From NCBI RefSeq assembly GCF_040954645.1, contig NC_092813.1, forward strand, positions 18,793,235 through 18,857,234: a stretch of 64,000 bases of DNA, written 5' to 3'. This DNA is from Diabrotica undecimpunctata (taxonomy: Eukaryota > Arthropoda > Insecta > Coleoptera > Chrysomelidae). The translations under genes and the position numbers were made by a program. This document shows, piece after piece, positions 1-12,539 of the stretch (position 1 is the stretch's first letter; the number at the start of each line of letters is the position of its first letter). Below the pieces are notes generated by a model, which worked only from the letters and a program-made list of their open reading frames with translations, had not been told where the DNA came from and did no database searches.

Positions 1-632
1 GACAGTTGGCAATGGATAGAACTGACTGGCGTAATAGACTTGCGAAGGTCGAGGCTCTTTTATAGGCCTATAGCACCAATGATGATGTTGATCTACTGTA
101 GGAGAGGGTAATTGTATAAAAATGTCATCTTCATTGGTTACGCTTTTATCTTCCACAACAGGCCAATGAAATGTAAATGTCTTACTGATTCACCGACCAA
201 AATTTTGCCTCTAGGTCTGGTTCTTTTTCTCTTAGCTGACCTACATAAATTTAAAACTGTTTCTTCTTATTCAATTTAACCACAATCCAATCCATCCACG
301 TTAATTTTTGTCAAGTCTAGATGTATTTTATTGAGGAACTTAATTTCTTTATTAATTTCTTCCACTTCGTCTATGGTAGAATTGCTTGAAATGCTTTGTT
401 TATCTTTAATACTGTCGCCATCATTACTGTCTTCTTCAAATAAGAATCTTTTTCGTTGACTTTTTCTGCTTATTTTTTTTGCTTGGAATATTCTCTTTTT
501 CTGATTCGCCGTCTTCGTTACCATTATACTCAGCTATTTTTTTTAAATCTTTTTATTTTGATGGATTTTTGAAGCCGCTGGTTTTGGATTTATTCCAGGT
601 TAGCAACAGCGTCTTCTGAAGTGGTCACTCCA
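1..632 (-). pseudogene. pogo/Tigger-like transposase, C-terminal part (3' half of split gene)
   Basis: Read on the minus strand from 632, the frame begins with Thr-Thr-Ser-Glu-Asp and runs into Lys/Arg-rich and acidic-serine stretches (RKSQRKR; EEDSNDGDS, about 400-470). Between about 160 and 1 a second stretch reads FHWPVVEDKSV followed by NEDDIF and QLPSP. This Phe-x-Trp-Pro plus acidic 'DI...LP.P' block is characteristic of the C-terminal tail of insect pogo-like (HTH-CENPB/DDE) transposases. Frameshifts and stops separate the blocks, so it is a dead copy. It is the continuation of the minus-strand piece at 45,184-45,700, with the giant palindromic element inserted between. The gene runs off the left edge. 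The family call is from motif recognition; the linkage is supported by the duplication and frame continuity. Confidence 0.65.
625..632. repeat. Target-site duplication, left copy (TCACTCCA)
   Basis: TCACTCCA immediately precedes the left terminus (GTAGAGTATGGG) of the giant palindromic element. The same 8 bases recur at 45,184-45,191, one base beyond the matching right terminus. If that extra base is assigned to the element the duplication is 8 bp; with symmetric ends it is 7 bp (TCACTCC). Confidence 0.8.
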
Positions 633-783
633 GTAGAGTATGGGCCACTCTAACCAGACAGACAGTGTGACGTCACTGGCGCCAATGTCGGTAAGCATTG
701 GATCTGCATTACCGACCAACGCGTAACTTAGCATGGTTCCGAACCTTTAGTCGAGACCGAAACCATATGCAATGACTTTATTG

Positions 784-1342
784 CTTCTACTTGTAATCTT
801 TTATTTTTAATTCTATTTTAACTTTAATATTTTTTTTCTATTAACTATTTATTCTCACAATATTATTTATAATTAATATTTTTTTTAATTAAAGAAAAAG
901 TCTTCCAGAGGTAGGATTTGAACCCGGATCAAATATTTACTATACCTTCGTACTACTCACTACACCACGGGCGATTAATGTTATGCGTTCAAAAGAGTAT
1001 AAATGCGGTTAGCGCTAGGAATTTAAAATATAGATACTCCTCGTTTTGATTGCTGACAAAATAAGTGACAAGATAAATTATATTGAGATAGAAAAAATGT
1101 TAGCAGCTTAGATTCGCCAAATAAATCAGTGCAGTAACAACTCATTTATATTTTTTAATAAAAAATATCTATTATAATTATAAAAAGTTTATTATAATTA
1201 TATATTATAAATATATTATAAAAGTTATTAATAGTACAAATAAACGAAAACTATCATTGACCCGGCAATATTAAATTGATATATAGTGATAAACCGCCGT
1301 ACAGGATTTTAAATGGACAACTTAAAGAAATATCAGTTTCTA
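784..1342. other. Outer left arm, AT-rich, no protein gene
   Basis: AT-rich outer part of the palindrome arm, mirrored at 24,927-25,494. Apart from the tRNA-like sequence at 901-975 I see no coding potential. It ends at the TA insertion site of the Sailor-like element. Confidence 0.5.
901..975 (-). other. tRNA-like sequence with Pol III A and B boxes (SINE head or tRNA pseudogene), left copy
   Basis: On the minus strand there is an A-box-like TGGTGTAGTGAG and, about 30 bases later, a B-box-like GGTTCAAATCC, the arrangement of internal RNA polymerase III promoters. The 5' and 3' ends do not form a clean acceptor stem and no anticodon arm is convincing. A tRNA-derived SINE head or decayed tRNA is therefore likelier than a working tRNA gene. 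The mirror copy lies at 25,301-25,377. Confidence 0.45.
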
Positions 1343-3985
1343 TAGAAAATGTCACACCGAGAGTGCAGTACGGCTAATATAGGAATGCACAATTGCCGGA
1401 TTTCACGCCTTGTGCTTGGCGATACAAACAGGTCCAAGTGGTAGTCACAGAACCGTACCCAGATCTCTACGCCGGGCTCTGTTATTTATTATAAAATAAT
1501 ATATTGATAAAATAATTGCCTTCAAGTAGCCAAATAAGAGGCATGAATTTGAATAAAAAGACCTTTAGTTTTTAGCGAGAATTTTATTATAAAACTGTAT
1601 ACTTTATTAAACTAACAAATGTATTTTAAATTACATTTCTTGATAGCTATAAATATACCGGGTGGAACCTCCGGTAACTCGATTTCCGTGCACCCAGCCC
1701 AATATCCAAGAAAATCTTTTTCTTTTGTAAATATGTGAAAAATTATCAGGAACGGGAATATCGAAAAAGCTTTGCACATTTTTTAATCCCGGCGATGTTA
1801 TTAAAAAAAGAAGTTGCGCACTTGAATCACTGCGAAATTTTAACACCTAGTATGAAATTTTTTTTTGTGGAAATCTGAAGTGCAGTTTTTGTCCTTGTTA
1901 AAACATAATGCAGTCTCGCATTTTTTACACACAACATAAGTTTACCTAGTTCCTTGGCATAGCAACCTGGTAGTTTTCAGCGAAACCTTGTGTTATTCCA
2001 TATGGGATAATGGTTTTCTTTGCCCACACTTGACCAGATGAGCAGGTATAAGGTTTATAGTGTAAATTATTTAACATTATATTATATTTATATATTTAAA
2101 CTAACAAATATATTTTAAATTACATTTCGCTTAACTCGGTTCCACACCATTTCTATAGGATTCAATTCGCAGTGATATGGAGGAAGCCTTAAAATATAAA
2201 CATTATGTTGTGAAGCATACTCATCAAGATGATACTTATCGTATTGATCTTTAAAAGCACGCGCTGCTTCTAATAGCTCGGATTTCAAATAACACTCCTC
2301 GAAAAAAATGTCTTTTTCCACTAGCCATTCCTTGATTGCAGCTTTATTCCAGGAATTGTTAGGGAATCTCTCTTTACGGGAGTGGTACGATGCATTGTCC
2401 ATTACAATGACATTCCTGCGACCATTATTTGGTAAATTTGATATTAATGTCTCCTTAAACCACGACTCAAAATATGCGGCATCCATTTCATCGTGATAGT
2501 CGCCATCATTTTTCTTTGCCAGAAAAACACGCTGTGTGCTAGGAAGGAAACCTCCTTAAAAACCTGCATGCAATAAAACATATCGTGGACCTCGTTTAGT
2601 AGGTGCTTTTAAGCCAGTACTTAAACCTTTCAGAAAAGCATCACGACTGTTTTGTATCGTAGTATCGCATCATTCGTAATTTATAGATTGGCCAACATTA
2701 ACCCACGATTCGTCCAAATATATGATATTGCAATGGTCTTTTCGCACACGTCGTATAGTTCTCAAGTAATTATGGCGCCAATGAATGATATCCTCTCGCT
2801 CCACCATGATGCTTCTTCGGTCACGTTTCTTATAAACAAATCCAATATCTTTCAGAAGTTTGTATAAAGTAGAAAGAGACAACGGCTGTATATTCTCATT
2901 ACCTTGTATGAAGTTATGTATATGCTTTAAGAATGGCGGCAAATTTTTCATGAAAAATTCACAATGAACAATTCTCCGTAGAATACTTCTTATACCCTCG
3001 TCATATGTGAATATTCTAGAATTTGATTGACACACTCGTTTTTTACGTTTTTTTGTCGATTTCAACGTTCCACTCTGTTCTTTTTCTTTTTTGAAATTGT
3101 AAATGCTTCTTTCGCTAACACCAGTCATCAACGAAGTACGTCTTACAGCAGCACTTACATTAAGTTGTTCCGTATTTTGTAAAAAACACAACACATTTAA
3201 CACTACGAGTTTAGCGCAACCGTTAAATAAATCACCGGATTTAAACTTATGGGACTCCATGCTCTCTGTTGAAACTCGGACTAAATTTTGAAGTGTAGTT
3301 TCGTTTTCTAAAAGCATTTTCACCCTAAGGATGGGTAGGGGGTGAAATAGGGAAAGCTTGGAGTTTATCAAATACTAATTATGACAAACAAGTTTATGGC
3401 CATATTTAGGTGATTATGTTAATGATGGTAATTTGTAGCAGAAGTTTTACAAAAGAAATGAAGACCTATTTATAGAAACAACATAACTGTATTTTTAATA
3501 TTTTACATACAATAGAAAAAATCTAATTTCTATGAAAGAATTGGAAATTTGAATATTATATATAATATCTATAAATAATATCATTTCCCAGTTTCCAAAT
3601 TCTTTCCTAAAAATTATGTAGGTTTTTTCTATTTTATGTAAAACATTAAAACTACAGTTATTGTATGTTGTTCTTGTAAAGAGGTGTTCAAATGTTACTC
3701 TTATGAATATGATTCAATTGTATATCTCATGTTGACGTTTTATATGCAAAATTCATAGTTTTCGTTGTCAATAACTCATCAATGCCTCTTTATTCTACTG
3801 TATACGTATACATGATATAAAATATTTTACTCGTACTGCCAGCAGATGCATTTTATCCAAGCCGGTCCTGTGAGACAATGAGCAATCAACAGCTGGAGAA
3901 AACCGACAACACGGCGCGTTTATTCTCCATAAGAAAAGCATTGCCGTATCTTACCCGTACTGCACTCTCAGTATGACATTTTCTA
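1343..3985 (-). mobile_element. Tc1/mariner-superfamily element, Sailor (DD82E)-like
   Basis: The 2.64-kb insertion is bounded by TA on both sides (1341-1342 and 3986-3987). It has inverted ends of about 35 bp beginning TAGAAAATGTCA and continuing with the shared core GAGAGTGCAGTACGG. The uninterrupted site, with one TA, is present in the right arm at 24,927. TA duplication is diagnostic of the IS630/Tc1/mariner superfamily. The minus strand encodes a broken DDE transposase (2115-3371). The GC-richer stretch 1,385-1,480 next to the left end is unexplained. About 30 bases at 1608-1638 recur at 2098-2127, so part of the 3' region is internally duplicated or rearranged. Confidence 0.85.
2115..3371 (-). 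pseudogene. DDE transposase, Sailor/Tc1-mariner-like, two in-frame stops
   Basis: One minus-strand frame of about 419 codons is interrupted only by stops at 2670-2672 and 2556-2558. The N-terminal third has a helix-turn-helix-like region (SLMTGVSERSIYNFKKEKE). The catalytic triad is visible: first Asp in IIYLDESWVN, second in IVMDNASYHS, and Glu in LNPIEMVW. The spacing between second Asp and Glu is about 81 residues, far from the 34 of Tc1 and close to the DD82E group called Sailor. The frame ends soon after the Glu motif, so some C-terminal residues usual in the family appear to be missing. With two nonsense codons it cannot make a full enzyme. Superfamily assignment is strong; the Sailor label rests on the spacing alone. 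Confidence 0.8.
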
Positions 3986-4639
3986 TAGTTGTTGGATATT
4001 TAACGAGATGACCCAACTGGTTGACTTTAAACGAATATTAATATAGATACTACCCCTACAATTCATTGAACGTCTGCTGCTTGACAAAGGCGTACATTGA
4101 CCTTTAATGCACACTGGTTGACATAGTTCTTTCATGCACACATATCTCGTACACTGCTCAATATAGACATACAATTTCGTCATACACTCCCAATCAAACA
4201 ACCAGTTTGAATGGTAACAATAATTTTTAGGAATTTATTCACAACGGGGTACTAAGAAACTTCATTTGCCTAATACACTTTTTGTTATTCTAAACCATTG
4301 TCTTTTTTAAATGCAACACAGATGAATGTCGTTTCATCCTGTCAAAAAACATCTTACTTTCACTCTCTTATACTTTAACTTTATTGTTGGAAAAACTTTT
4401 AAATATTCGGAATTTAATAACATTTATTCAATCTAGCTATTGGAATGATACCAAAAATAATTTTTGTGCACAGGGTTTTCAGAACTTTCATTTGCCGTTG
4501 CTATTCTAAACCATTGTCATTTTAAACACAGCACAAACATGTGCGCGCGCGACGACCATCGCATCAACCTTTCAATGAATGATTCTTACTATATTACTTA
4601 ATCGTGTTACCAATAAAAATCGCCCGTACAAGACGGAAT

Positions 4640-5310
4640 AAGAACAGAGATGGTAAAAAGGTGGATAACTCTAGAATCAATAAAAATCCTTAACAGATGC
4701 ATAACAAATTATAGTCGTGGCACAACACACAAAAAGAGAGATCGAATAAACATGAACCGACCAATTAGTCTTTTACCACACCCATGTAAATTATTAACAA
4801 AGGTTATAACAAATTAGATTTATACCAAAAACGGATTCCACAGAGGATACAGTACGAATGATCATCACACACACTCAGAAAAACGCAAAAATTCCACTGA
4901 AGTTGGCATTTTTAATAACGCTTGCGATTCCATAGAACAATGGGTGGCAATGGGGTAGTTTATGCATTAGACAACGGCAGAATAGACCCCGATATAAAAA
5001 GCTCTTGGAAAACATTTATAGGAAAGCAAAATTTAAAGTTAAAATCTGTGAAAGCTCAATAAGGCACTATTAATGAGGAGAGGTGGCAGACAAGGAGATA
5101 CGATGTCAGATAAGTTCTTTACACTTGCTTTGGAGGATATTTAAAAAAACTGGAATTGTAACAAAAAATGAAGGTATTAACATCGATGGACGCTACTTAA
5201 ATCACTTGCGATTTTTAGATGACATTATACTGATTAGCACTTGTGCACAGGAGTTACAAGAAATGTTAACAGACTTAAGCGTTGGAGATAGTACGACTAA
5301 ATACTGAGAA
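4640..5310 (+). pseudogene. RTE-type LINE reverse transcriptase fragment, left arm
   Basis: Pieces of a non-LTR reverse transcriptase appear in shifted frames. Near 4625-4820 there is the 'RPISLLPH..KLLTK' palm-domain block. At 5083-5307 an open stretch carries DGRYLNHLRFLDDIILIS, where the usual catalytic Ala-Asp-Asp has become Leu-Asp-Asp. This motif context is typical of RTE/BovB-like LINEs. Several stops and frameshifts make it dead. The mirror copy is at 23,607-24,288 on the minus strand. Confidence 0.7.
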
Positions 5311-5329
5311 AATTAAGGTCATGTTAGCT

Positions 5330-6030
5330 GAAAAGGTTGAAAATGTAGAAGAATATGTGTATTAACAGTGTGTAACAGATTATGTGTCCTACTAACTATA
5401 CTTGCCGTTGGTAGGTACGTACTTCTTTATAAAAAGGTATATAGATACAAAAGGACTTGGGTTTATTTTTTAATGGAATTTTCACTTGCATAGGAAATTT
5501 AATACTGTATTTTTAAAAATGTTATTTTTTTATTTAACCTAATTTTATTATTTCATTGCCGAATTAGATGTTTTTTTTTATCTGCGGAAATTTCGTAATG
5601 TATTTTATTTTGTATTATGTATTTTTATGTAAGAATCCGATTGATAAGAGCTGCTTTTATTTCATCCATTATTTTATGTTATCTTGTATATCGCTTTTTT
5701 ATTATTTATGTTTTGGTCTCATTTGTGTACTACATATGATATATGGATAGAAGGTTATCCCAAAAAAAATATGGTTAAGTGGTAAAATAGGTATTTGTGT
5801 TCAAATGGGTAGTAGTGCTGATGCAAAAAAAAAACAAAGAATGGTTAATTTATTTAACAAAAATATACCACTTTGACCAATATTGTATACTTCTGAATGT
5901 TTTATCTCCTATTCAGGGGTAATAAGTAATCAATATAAGTAGTTAGTGCCAAATGTGCAATTATCTTTATAAGCAATAGCTTACTGACTTTACTCTACAT
6001 GTTGTCCAAATAATTAAACCTTGTCTCTTC
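5330..6030. other. AT-rich spacer in left arm, nothing recognised
   Basis: T-rich low-complexity DNA between the two LINE remnants, mirrored at 22,880-23,600. The longest open frame (5568-5750) is Phe/Tyr/Cys-rich, as expected from AT-rich chance translation. Confidence 0.5.
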
Positions 6031-6039
6031 AGAAAAGAG

Positions 6040-7860
6040 CACTTTAAATTGCAAAGTAAATTGCGTGCAGGAGATCGTGTTCTGTGCAAGCTTTTTCTAG
6101 CCTATGACAATTAAGAAGGTGTGATGAATCTTGCACCACCCCACATTTATAAAGGTTATCGGTATTTGCGGACAAGAATCCTCCAGGCAGAATGAGAATA
6201 ATAACTACCAGAAGGAAGTTCCTCATGAGAACTCAATTGGCGGGGGGGATCAACTTCTTTTTTTGGCATGATGAGTTTTTCTGGTATATCTTACAGTTTT
6301 TCTTGATTTGAGTCGGCATACAATGGGCTGGTATTTGTGGAATGGATTTTACGAATCTAGACTTTGTTTGTTTCGTTCTCTAGCGAGTTATCTTCGAATA
6401 TTAGTTATGCTGATAGATATGATATGATAGAGCTTATGTATGGATCTGAGTCTTATTGTAACAAACTTCCGCTGCTGATTTTGTTGACTCACTTATAACT
6501 AAATCTACGTGCCAAGTATGTGTTGGTATCATGCTGGCAAGGTATATTCGGCAGCAGAACCATATAGTGCAAGCGTTTTTGTTTTAAGGGTGGAAGGATG
6601 TGCGCCCCATTTTTAGCTGATAAGCTTGCGGAGAATATTATTTCTGGTCCTCAGTTTGCCTATTAGTTTTAAACAATGTTCTGTGAATGACAGCGTGCGA
6701 TATAAACTATCTCCAAGGTATTTATAGGAAGTCCAGAGTTCAAGGATTACATAACACTATTGAATGTTAAGTTTTGTAAAAGCGTCTGTATTACGGAAAT
6801 TTAAGAAGTACAACTGAGTTTTTTCAAAGTTTGGCTTAAAATTCTTTTGTAGTGTATTTTTATAGTATTTGCGGCATCATTTAGATTTTTCTCCACTTCA
6901 GCAACAAAAGTTTTTGGTTGTGCAACAATATCGTCTACATTTCGTCCTATTATCTATTGGTATGGGTTGATCGTTTGTGTATATGTAATACAGTGTAGAT
7001 GGCATTACGCTACTTCAAGCGAGACCGTTCTTCTGCATTCTCCATCTGGTATTCTTGCCATTAAGTCATACTAAAAATCTTTTCTGTAAGCATACGCGGA
7101 TAATACAAGTGAACTAATTATCTAAGGAAATGTTATATAGTTTTTGGAGCATTGTCCTCTAATTTAAGGTGTCGTAAGCGGCATTAAGATTGACAAATAC
7201 CATCCAGAATATCTGATATCTTTCGTACCTGTTTTCGCTGTGTTGGGTAAGATTTATTATTTTTAACGTACATGATCTTTCCTGTTTTTTCTTCTATTAT
7301 CGGTGAAATTATATTAAGGATCGTGTGCAAAAGTATTTTAAATAGCCGACGAAATAAAGATATTGGCCGATAGCTCTTGTGGTCGTCGGAGTTTAAGCAA
7401 GGTAATAACTTTGGCTTGTATCCAGACTTTGGTTTCTGCATAGTTTAAGTACATGTATATCATTCAGCACCGGAAAAGCCATTGTAGTGGTTTTGGTCCA
7501 AATTTCGTAATTGGCTGTGTGCTTAGATCCTCAATGTTGGCAGCCATATCATTTTTCATTATACATGTAGATGGTGGATGCAAGCTTAACATCGTTAAAA
7601 TATTCCCTCAGCTGACTGGTTTTGTCCTCTCTCACATTGAGTTTTTGTTTGTTTCTTTGTCCACAGAGAGAGCATTTCCATAATTACCATGTGATTTCCA
7701 GCGATAAGCTGAATACCAATTACCCTAGGTTTGGCGTAATTCAGTCTTCTATGTGTTTCCTGCACTAAAAATATGTCACATTTGTATAAGCGCATATGTC
7801 TCATAAGGTTAACTAAAGTAAAGCTTCTTTATCTCTAGATATGTCCTCAATATTTATAGA
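6040..7860 (-). pseudogene. Decayed LINE (endonuclease to RT C-terminus), left arm
   Basis: Read from 7860 downward on the minus strand, successive broken frames show the parts of a LINE ORF2 in order. First is an endonuclease piece (YKCDIFLVQETHRR, 7595-7804). Next is the RT block with YRPISLFRRLFK (7184-7441), then a palm segment with AAYDTLN near 7150. A thumb-like segment follows (EKNLNDAANTIKIHYKR, about 6,860-6,910). Last is a Cys/His C-terminal tail (CGVVQDSSHLLNCHRLE, 6044-6226). The order and motifs fit the jockey/R1 type lineage. Numerous frameshifts exclude function. Mirror copy at 21,040-22,870 in the right arm. Confidence 0.65.
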
Positions 7861-7869
7861 CATAATTAG

Positions 7870-10800
7870 GATAGTTGATCCTAAAAAGAACCGATTTGAC
7901 CAAATTATATTGAATAGAAGGGCCCTTCTTTGAACCCCATAAGTAATGGCTATTCTTTTTATTTTTTATTAAACATTTAAATTTTACATACTGACTATTA
8001 CTTTTCGACGATATTTCAAATCAAATTTGTATGGTATCTGTTGGTAAAAAAGAGTCTCTTTGTGAAAAGTAAATAAGTTTGTAATATTGGTCAGAACTCA
8101 TATATGAATAATAAGCAAATCAACAGTTACATTGAGTGTATAAAATTTCAATTACATAATATATTATATCGGCGCAGGAGATAGGTTTATCCCAGAGATC
8201 AAAAGTTACATGTCTATTCCGGGTTCTATTTAGTCTTTACGTATTTTCATTACTTAAGGAGTGCGAAAAGACATGCTTATGCTTTTTATTTTTTTATATA
8301 TTTTCTACTACGTCCTCTCTACCGTCCCCTCTTTTTTGAACAACCTGTGTTAGTTTTTTTTAATTAAGCACTTGTCAAGAGCTATTTAAAACACTCTGTC
8401 CTCTGCTATTACATTAATATGACTGGTTCATTATTTCCTTTCTTTCTTGCAGCTATTAATGAATATTGTTTATCCTGAGTATCTTCCGCATATCACTATT
8501 TCTTCTGTAGATTAGGATTTTTAATTTTGGTTATTATTAAGATTCTCATTTCAAGTGTATCTAAATATAAATATCACCTCGACGTGTTTACTACTAGTCT
8601 TGTTTCTGCGGTACGAATATCCATGTATTATGATAGGTTGTAACGCGTAGTTTATTTAATGTATTTAAAGTATCTTTTGCCAATTGCTTTCTTACTTTAT
8701 TTAATGTAGTTAAAGTACCCTTCCTTCACTTTTGAAAATTGCTTTCTCACTTCTTCAGCAATAGGTCTCTTTTCCTCATCAATACTGTTCTCGCTCGATA
8801 CAGTTATTCTAAGATATTAAGATTTTACTATATGCTCTATCATTTGGTTTTTATCTAAAATTTACACCTATAACAAATTTTTTATAATATCTGATGTATT
8901 GGTATTAAACTGGAGTAGAATATTTTTTAGACAATATTTGTTTTGATTATGCCTCTTTTACAATCTAGTGCACAAAAGAATAAATGTTTGTGTGTTCAGT
9001 GTTTTCTAATTCTGCAAAACTTAAACAGGCCTACATATTAGAATATACAGGGTAATTTATGAAGAATGTCCAATTTCTTAATTGAAGTTTTATACCTCAA
9101 AATATGCCTACAGGCCTTATACAAATATTACTCTTTTCTGAGATACTAGAAGTATAAATAAATATGGATTTTAAATTTCACAATGATTTTTTATTATTTT
9201 TTAATTATTTTCTTGTGACGTTTTGTAACTGTTGAAGTTTTATCCTGGGAATAAGATTCAACATGATTTTATATTTTATTTGACGTTTTAATCTTCAAAT
9301 CGGAGTTCATTTTTCGAAAGACTATAAAATTGTGACACAAATTGCTATATAAAAATATTCTCATGCGGTAAGCTTATGCTGCTCTGCTTCTTTTATATAT
9401 GTCTCCCCCCATTTCTATTCACAATTCTTTTAATTTTTTCAATGCTTAAGCCATTTTGGTATATTGTCAATATTTTTGAGGTGCGTTATTTTTAGATGAC
9501 TGTGTTTAAGGATGGTGCATTTGATTACATGAAATTGACTTTAATTTAATAGTTTTCATTCGATTAGTATAAAATTAGTATGATGGTAAATGACTAGCAT
9601 ATGTTGGTACTATATATATAAAGTTCAACATATGGGAATAAGAGCATTATGTTAGTAATTTCAGGGTAAATTATGACGAAACCAAAAATAACCCATGATA
9701 TTCTTCCCTTGATCTTAAGTACTTTGCAGTGATTTTTATTACTGTTTATATTTGAAAAAATAGAGGAGAAAATTCTGTACAGGCGGTTAAACAGCTGATC
9801 TGTCAATTTAGAAATGAGAGAAAGTACCAACTTGCTAAAACGTATACCCATACACAAAAGTGATGGTAAATGTATTGTGCAAATTATAGAGTTATATTAC
9901 TTATTAACATAGGATATAAAGTATTTTAAACTATCGAATAGGGATTATTAGTGTGGAATTAGAAAAACTTAATAAACCGTTGATCAAGTATTCACTATTA
10001 GGCAGTTAATGAGAAATGTTGGGAATACAAAAAAAAACATTAAACTAGTTATTTATAGATTTTAATAAACAAACATATGATATAATCATAAGATTGAAAC
10101 TATGAAATGACATATCAGAACTAGCCTTACCTAAGAAATTAATTAATTTAACAAGCAGTAGGTAATCTACAAGTAAAGTAACATTTGAAAGAAAGCTGTC
10201 GACTTATTTTTAAATGAACATTGAGCTTAAACAGGAATATTCCATGTTTCCACTAGTCTTTAACATCGCTTTGGAGAACATCGCCTGGAAAGCAAATACA
10301 GAAAATTTCACAGATTAATAATCAGGATTCTTATTATACGGATGTTCACCTATGACTTTAATATACTAGCGAATATAATTATTAGTAACTGTTGCTTTTT
10401 AAACATACGATGACCTTTATATAACAAATAAAGCCATTAGAAAGGGGGGATAATGTCTACTATCCATCTAGAACTGGCTGATTTTCTTCCTTTTGGCATT
10501 GGGTCTATATATTACCATAGAAAATTAAAGCCAGATAACAATATGAAATGCTTTTTTAACAAGTAAAATCAATAAACAAATATATATACATAAAGATTAT
10601 ATAAATTCCAAGTATTTACAAATTAAAATATGCGTGGTAATGATATTAAAAAGTAGTCATAACCTAAAGTGATTTTAAAAAAGGTGAACGAATTAGCGTA
10701 ACAGCTGTTCTGAGAACTAAATATGATAAGACGAATTGTGGATATCTATGATATGATACGGCAGAAAAGATTAATGACTTTACAGCTGATTGCCACATAA

Positions 10801-12530
10801 ATATCAATGTAACGCAAATAGGATGATTTTGTATAAAAGACAAATAATATTATATAATAATCTATATATAGATACAAATAGTTAAATAAAACTACAACTA
10901 TTATAAAATATAGTAAATATTTGTTTAAATAAACGTAAAATGTTCCACTGAAAGTTAATAATAAGTTAACAATATTTGTTTAAATAAACGTAAAATGTTC
11001 CACTGAAAGTTAACGATAAATATTAAAAAATAAAGGTTAATAAATGTTTTTAATTCGCGGCACAAGATTTAATAGAGATCAGCACACAAGATAAATTCGT
11101 AACAAAATGCATATACTACTAGTAAACGTTACTCGATGCAGCAGCAAAGTAATTTTGGCAACAAATATGTAGGTTGTACTTTACCTCAATAGAATCATAG
11201 CAACAGCTATCGAAAAAGATGTCTTCTTTGACATACATCAAACACAAAAGAATCGGCGATAGCGCAAAGGGCAGCTACCCCTTAACCAAGACACGACTGT
11301 CTTGTTTGGCAGATGGAACTCGTCTCTTCGATGACTGAGCAGCGTCCACCCCTACTCGATGGAACGACTCTTTGTCATACTGGGCTAATTATACGAAAAG
11401 AATCAAAACTAACCAAAAGTTTGATAATATTTTAACAATGTTTTTATATAGTTGCGAAACTGCAACAATAACAACAAAAACTTACATTCAATACCAAAAA
11501 GCGCAAAAACCGGGTCCTCCAAATAAACGAGGATCAAAATATATGACTATTATAACAATAGAACGACGAAACATGATAGGACATATTATTTGAATAGAGA
11601 GTACAACTTTGAAATGATTCATCTGTCTAAATATGTGGTAGCTTAGATAACTTTTTAACAGAAACCTTACAAAAGAGATTAACAACAGAATACAAACTAG
11701 CAATCGCTCCTTGTTTTAAGCAAAAAAAAAATAAAATAAAAAAATATAACATGCAATACCAAAAAAAAAATAAGAATTTACCATGCAGTCGTAAGACGTA
11801 GAATAACGTATGTAAGTGAAAAATAGACGACAAAAAAAAACAAAACAAGAGTTGATTGAGTGTCGCAGAAAGAAAAATTATTAGAGAAATATATGAATTT
11901 GTTATGGATAATGTCACAAATCAATACAGAGTGCGAAACAACCGAGAACTAATTGATTATATAACCAGCCAGGTAAAGTAAAAACATAAATAACATCTTG
12001 TTGGGCATAATACCTTGTAAAAATAATATTATACATTTTTGAGAACGAACTAATATTAACTTCTATTTGAAGATCGAAACGTCAAATAAAATACGTAATA
12101 ATAAATATTTTGATATATTTCTTGCATTCTATCCAAAAAAATTTAAAAAAAAAAATAAAGTCGGACATACTGAGATGGATTAATAAATACTATAGAATAC
12201 AGGTATTTGGAGCTACCCGATATTTTAATACAATAAAATTTGGTGTAAACATATTGGACAAATGAATAAATTTTAGTATTAAGTATTTTTGAGTTTTTAG
12301 TGTTATGTGATTAGGCTTCATATGATTATTTGGTTTTTATACTACACATAATGTAGATAAGAGCTGTCGTAACAATAAATACTTAAATAATTTTAATTTT
12401 AACATACTTTTGGAGTAAAACGCTGAAAGTAAGCTACAATAGTTACTTTTACGTATGTTATTTAACGTTTCTATCTCAAAATTCCTTTATTGAAGTTCTT
12501 TTACAAACACATACATTATTGTGATAACAA
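7870..12530. other. Inner left arm, AT-rich, no recognisable gene
   Basis: No coding frame here shows a family motif; open frames at 9594-9857 and 11,488-11,917 look like chance translations of AT-rich sequence. A short motif TTTGAAGAT followed by (C/T)(G/A)AAACGTCAAATAAAAT occurs at about 12,065-12,092 and, inverted, near 9,277-9,305. A 50-60-bp direct repeat lies at 10,915-11,020. All are mirrored in the right arm. Confidence 0.5.
10915..11020 (+). repeat. Two-copy tandem repeat, left arm
   Basis: Two adjacent copies of an AT-rich unit containing AAATAAACGTAAAATGTTCC followed by ACTGAAAGTTAA, period about 55-60 bp. The mirror pair is at about 14,600-14,695. Confidence 0.7.
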
Positions 12531-12539
12531 ATTTTTATC

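Noticed and set aside
1385..1480. Possible U1-like snRNA fragment (GGCGTAGAG on the minus strand)
   Set aside because: Only about ten bases resemble U1; the rest does not follow.
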